Positions 6,373-7,390 of a stretch of 7,390 bases of DNA are shown here, one piece after another (position 1 is the stretch's first letter; each line of letters begins with the position of its first letter). The translations under genes were made by a program, and so were the position numbers. The stretch is from Comamonadaceae bacterium (GTDB lineage Bacteria > Pseudomonadota > Gammaproteobacteria > Burkholderiales > Burkholderiaceae_C), in the NCBI GenBank assembly GCA_947372005.1, contig CANBRV010000107.1, positions 1 through 7,390 on the forward strand. Direction: 5' to 3'. The notes beneath the pieces were generated by a model, which did not search any database, was not told the DNA's origin, and was given only the letters and a program-made list of their open reading frames with translations.

Positions 6373-6400
6373 GATTCAATGGTAAACGATACTTTTAGCT

Positions 6401-7390
6401 ATGACAGACAAAATTGATTGCGTGGTGATAGGGGCGGGGGTTGTAGGCCTTGCGGTGGCTAGGGCTGTGGCGCTGTCGCCCGCGTTTGCAGGGCGCGAAG
6501 TGATGGTGCTGGAAAGCGCCAATGCCATCGGTACAGGTACAAGTTCTCGTAATAGCGAGGTCATTCATGCTGGTATTTACTACCCGCAAGGTTCGCTCAA
6601 AGCCAAGCTCTGCGTGACAGGCAAGGCGATGCTGTACGCGTATTGCGAGGAGCGCGGCATTGGCTTTAAGCGCTGCGGCAAGCTGCTAGTCGCTACCAAC
6701 GAGGCGCAAGTCGCGCAGTTGCAAGGCATCATCGCCAAGGCCGTAGCCAATGGCGTGAATGATTTGGTGCTGATCTCGCGCGAAGAGGCAAGGGAGCTTG
6801 AGCCTGCCCTTGAGTGCGTAGCTGCCGTTCATTCGCCCAGCACGGGGATTATTGATAGTCACGCCTTGATGCTCAGCTTGCAAGGCGACTTAGAAAATGC
6901 AGGTGGAATGGTCGTATTCAATACGGCTGTAAGCCATATGGAGTGTGGCCTGCAGGGCATACGTGTACACACCGAAGATGGCACAGAGTTAGAGGCTGAG
7001 AGCGTCATTAACTGCGCAGGATTACATGCGCCAAGCCTTGCGCGGCGGATTGCGGGATTGGATGCGTCGCATGTGCCGCCCGAGTTTTATTGCAAGGGAA
7101 ACTACTTCACCTTAGGCGGACGCTCACCATTTAACCGCTTGATCTATCCCGTGCCAGAGGCAGCGGGTCTTGGCGTTCACTTGACGCTAGATTTAGGCGG
7201 GCAGGCCAAGTTTGGGCCTGATACCCAGTGGGTGGAGTCGTGCGACGATCTCGTCGTCGATCCATCAAGAGGCGATGCGTTTTATGCCGAGATTCGGAAA
7301 TACTGGCCAGCTTTGCAAGATGGCTCATTAGTCACGGGTTACGCTGGTATTCGTCCCAAAATCAATAGTCAGCATGAGGCAGCCAAAGAT
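6401..7390 (+). CDS. lhgO: FAD-dependent oxidoreductase, L-2-hydroxyglutarate oxidase type (3' end cut off by window edge)
   Basis: Members of this DAO-type flavoprotein family oxidise L-2-hydroxyglutarate to 2-oxoglutarate and pass electrons to a membrane acceptor or oxygen. The reading frame is open for 330 codons from the ATG at 6401 to the window edge. The dinucleotide-binding motif is VVIGAGVVGLAVARA (8-22, GxGxxG at 11-16) and a Glu at the end of the second strand (VMVLESA) should bind the FAD ribose. Next come SSRNSEVIHAGIYYPQGSLK (48-67), the family's H-x-G-x-Y block near the flavin, KRCGKLLVAT (90-99), STGIIDSHAL, and VINCAGLHAPSLARRIAG (202-219), where the C-terminal part of the FAD fold resumes. 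The family's usual C-terminal block is missing because the window ends. E. coli LhgO is about 420 residues; shorter homologues of about 370 are common in proteobacteria and I cannot tell which this is. The symbol is by family resemblance, and another 2-hydroxyacid substrate is possible. No Shine-Dalgarno sequence is seen. Confidence 0.85.
   Translation, partial: MTDKIDCVVIGAGVVGLAVARAVALSPAFAGREVMVLESANAIGTGTSSRNSEVIHAGIYYPQGSLKAKLCVTGKAMLYAYCEERGIGFKRCGKLLVATNEAQVAQLQGIIAKAVANGVNDLVLISREEARELEPALECVAAVHSPSTGIIDSHALMLSLQGDLENAGGMVVFNTAVSHMECGLQGIRVHTEDGTELEAESVINCAGLHAPSLARRIAGLDASHVPPEFYCKGNYFTLGGRSPFNRLIYPVPEAAGLGVHLTLDLGGQAKFGPDTQWVESCDDLVVDPSRGDAFYAEIRKYWPALQDGSLVTGYAGIRPKINSQHEAAKD

Noticed and set aside
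6388..6393. GATACT as a possible -10 for a leaderless oxidoreductase transcript
   Set aside because: It matches only 4 of 6 positions and there is no -35 match at 16-18 bases upstream.
6376..6883. Minus-strand open frames opposite the FAD oxidoreductase
   Set aside because: The plus-strand frame has a clear GxGxxG FAD motif and is open to the window edge; the minus-strand frames are shadows.

Overview
The window looks like ordinary chromosomal DNA from a betaproteobacterium of the order Burkholderiales, most likely Comamonadaceae or a close relative. The evidence is the glyA-nrdR pair, a GlyA whose sequence resembles the Comamonadaceae/Burkholderiaceae type as I remember it, and a very long DUF349 protein. 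Base composition is moderate, a little over half G+C by eye. I see no IS element, phage gene, tRNA, rRNA, CRISPR array or other sign of recent transfer. Genes fill nearly all of the window, and the longest non-coding stretch is about 170 bases.

Layout. (1) Positions 1-2436, minus strand: three genes in the same direction, transcribed right to left. They are a membrane-anchored lytic transglycosylase, glyA (serine hydroxymethyltransferase) and nrdR (the ATP/dATP-sensing repressor of ribonucleotide reductase genes, cut off by the window's left edge). Gaps are 42 and 22 bases, so this is probably one transcription unit, perhaps with an internal promoter before glyA. (2) Positions 2437-2606: an AT-rich divergent intergenic region that must hold the promoters for both directions. 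(3) Positions 2607-5213, plus strand: one large gene for an 868-residue cytoplasmic, mostly helical protein with three tandem DUF349 repeats, a disordered Ala/Pro then Arg/Gly-rich linker and a helical C-terminal segment; its function is unknown. (4) Positions 5210-6372, minus strand: two half-length CHR-family (chromate transporter type) membrane proteins, translationally coupled by an ATGA overlap. The second ends tail-to-tail on the DUF349 gene and shares a 4-base TTAA with it. (5) Positions 6401-7390, plus strand: the first 330 codons of an FAD-dependent oxidoreductase of the L-2-hydroxyglutarate oxidase type, divergent from the CHR pair across only 28 bases and running off the right edge.

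Functional links. glyA (one-carbon units for thymidylate and purines) and nrdR (control of dNTP synthesis) fit together as nucleotide-precursor metabolism. The transglycosylase acts in cell-wall turnover and is probably linked to them only by position. The two CHR proteins very likely make one transporter. The DUF349 protein is the least understood gene here. I found no clear evidence of a previously undescribed multi-gene system. The observations most worth a second look are the DUF349 protein architecture, the variant SLT motif of the transglycosylase, the almost complete lack of Shine-Dalgarno sequences, and the very tight gene packing.
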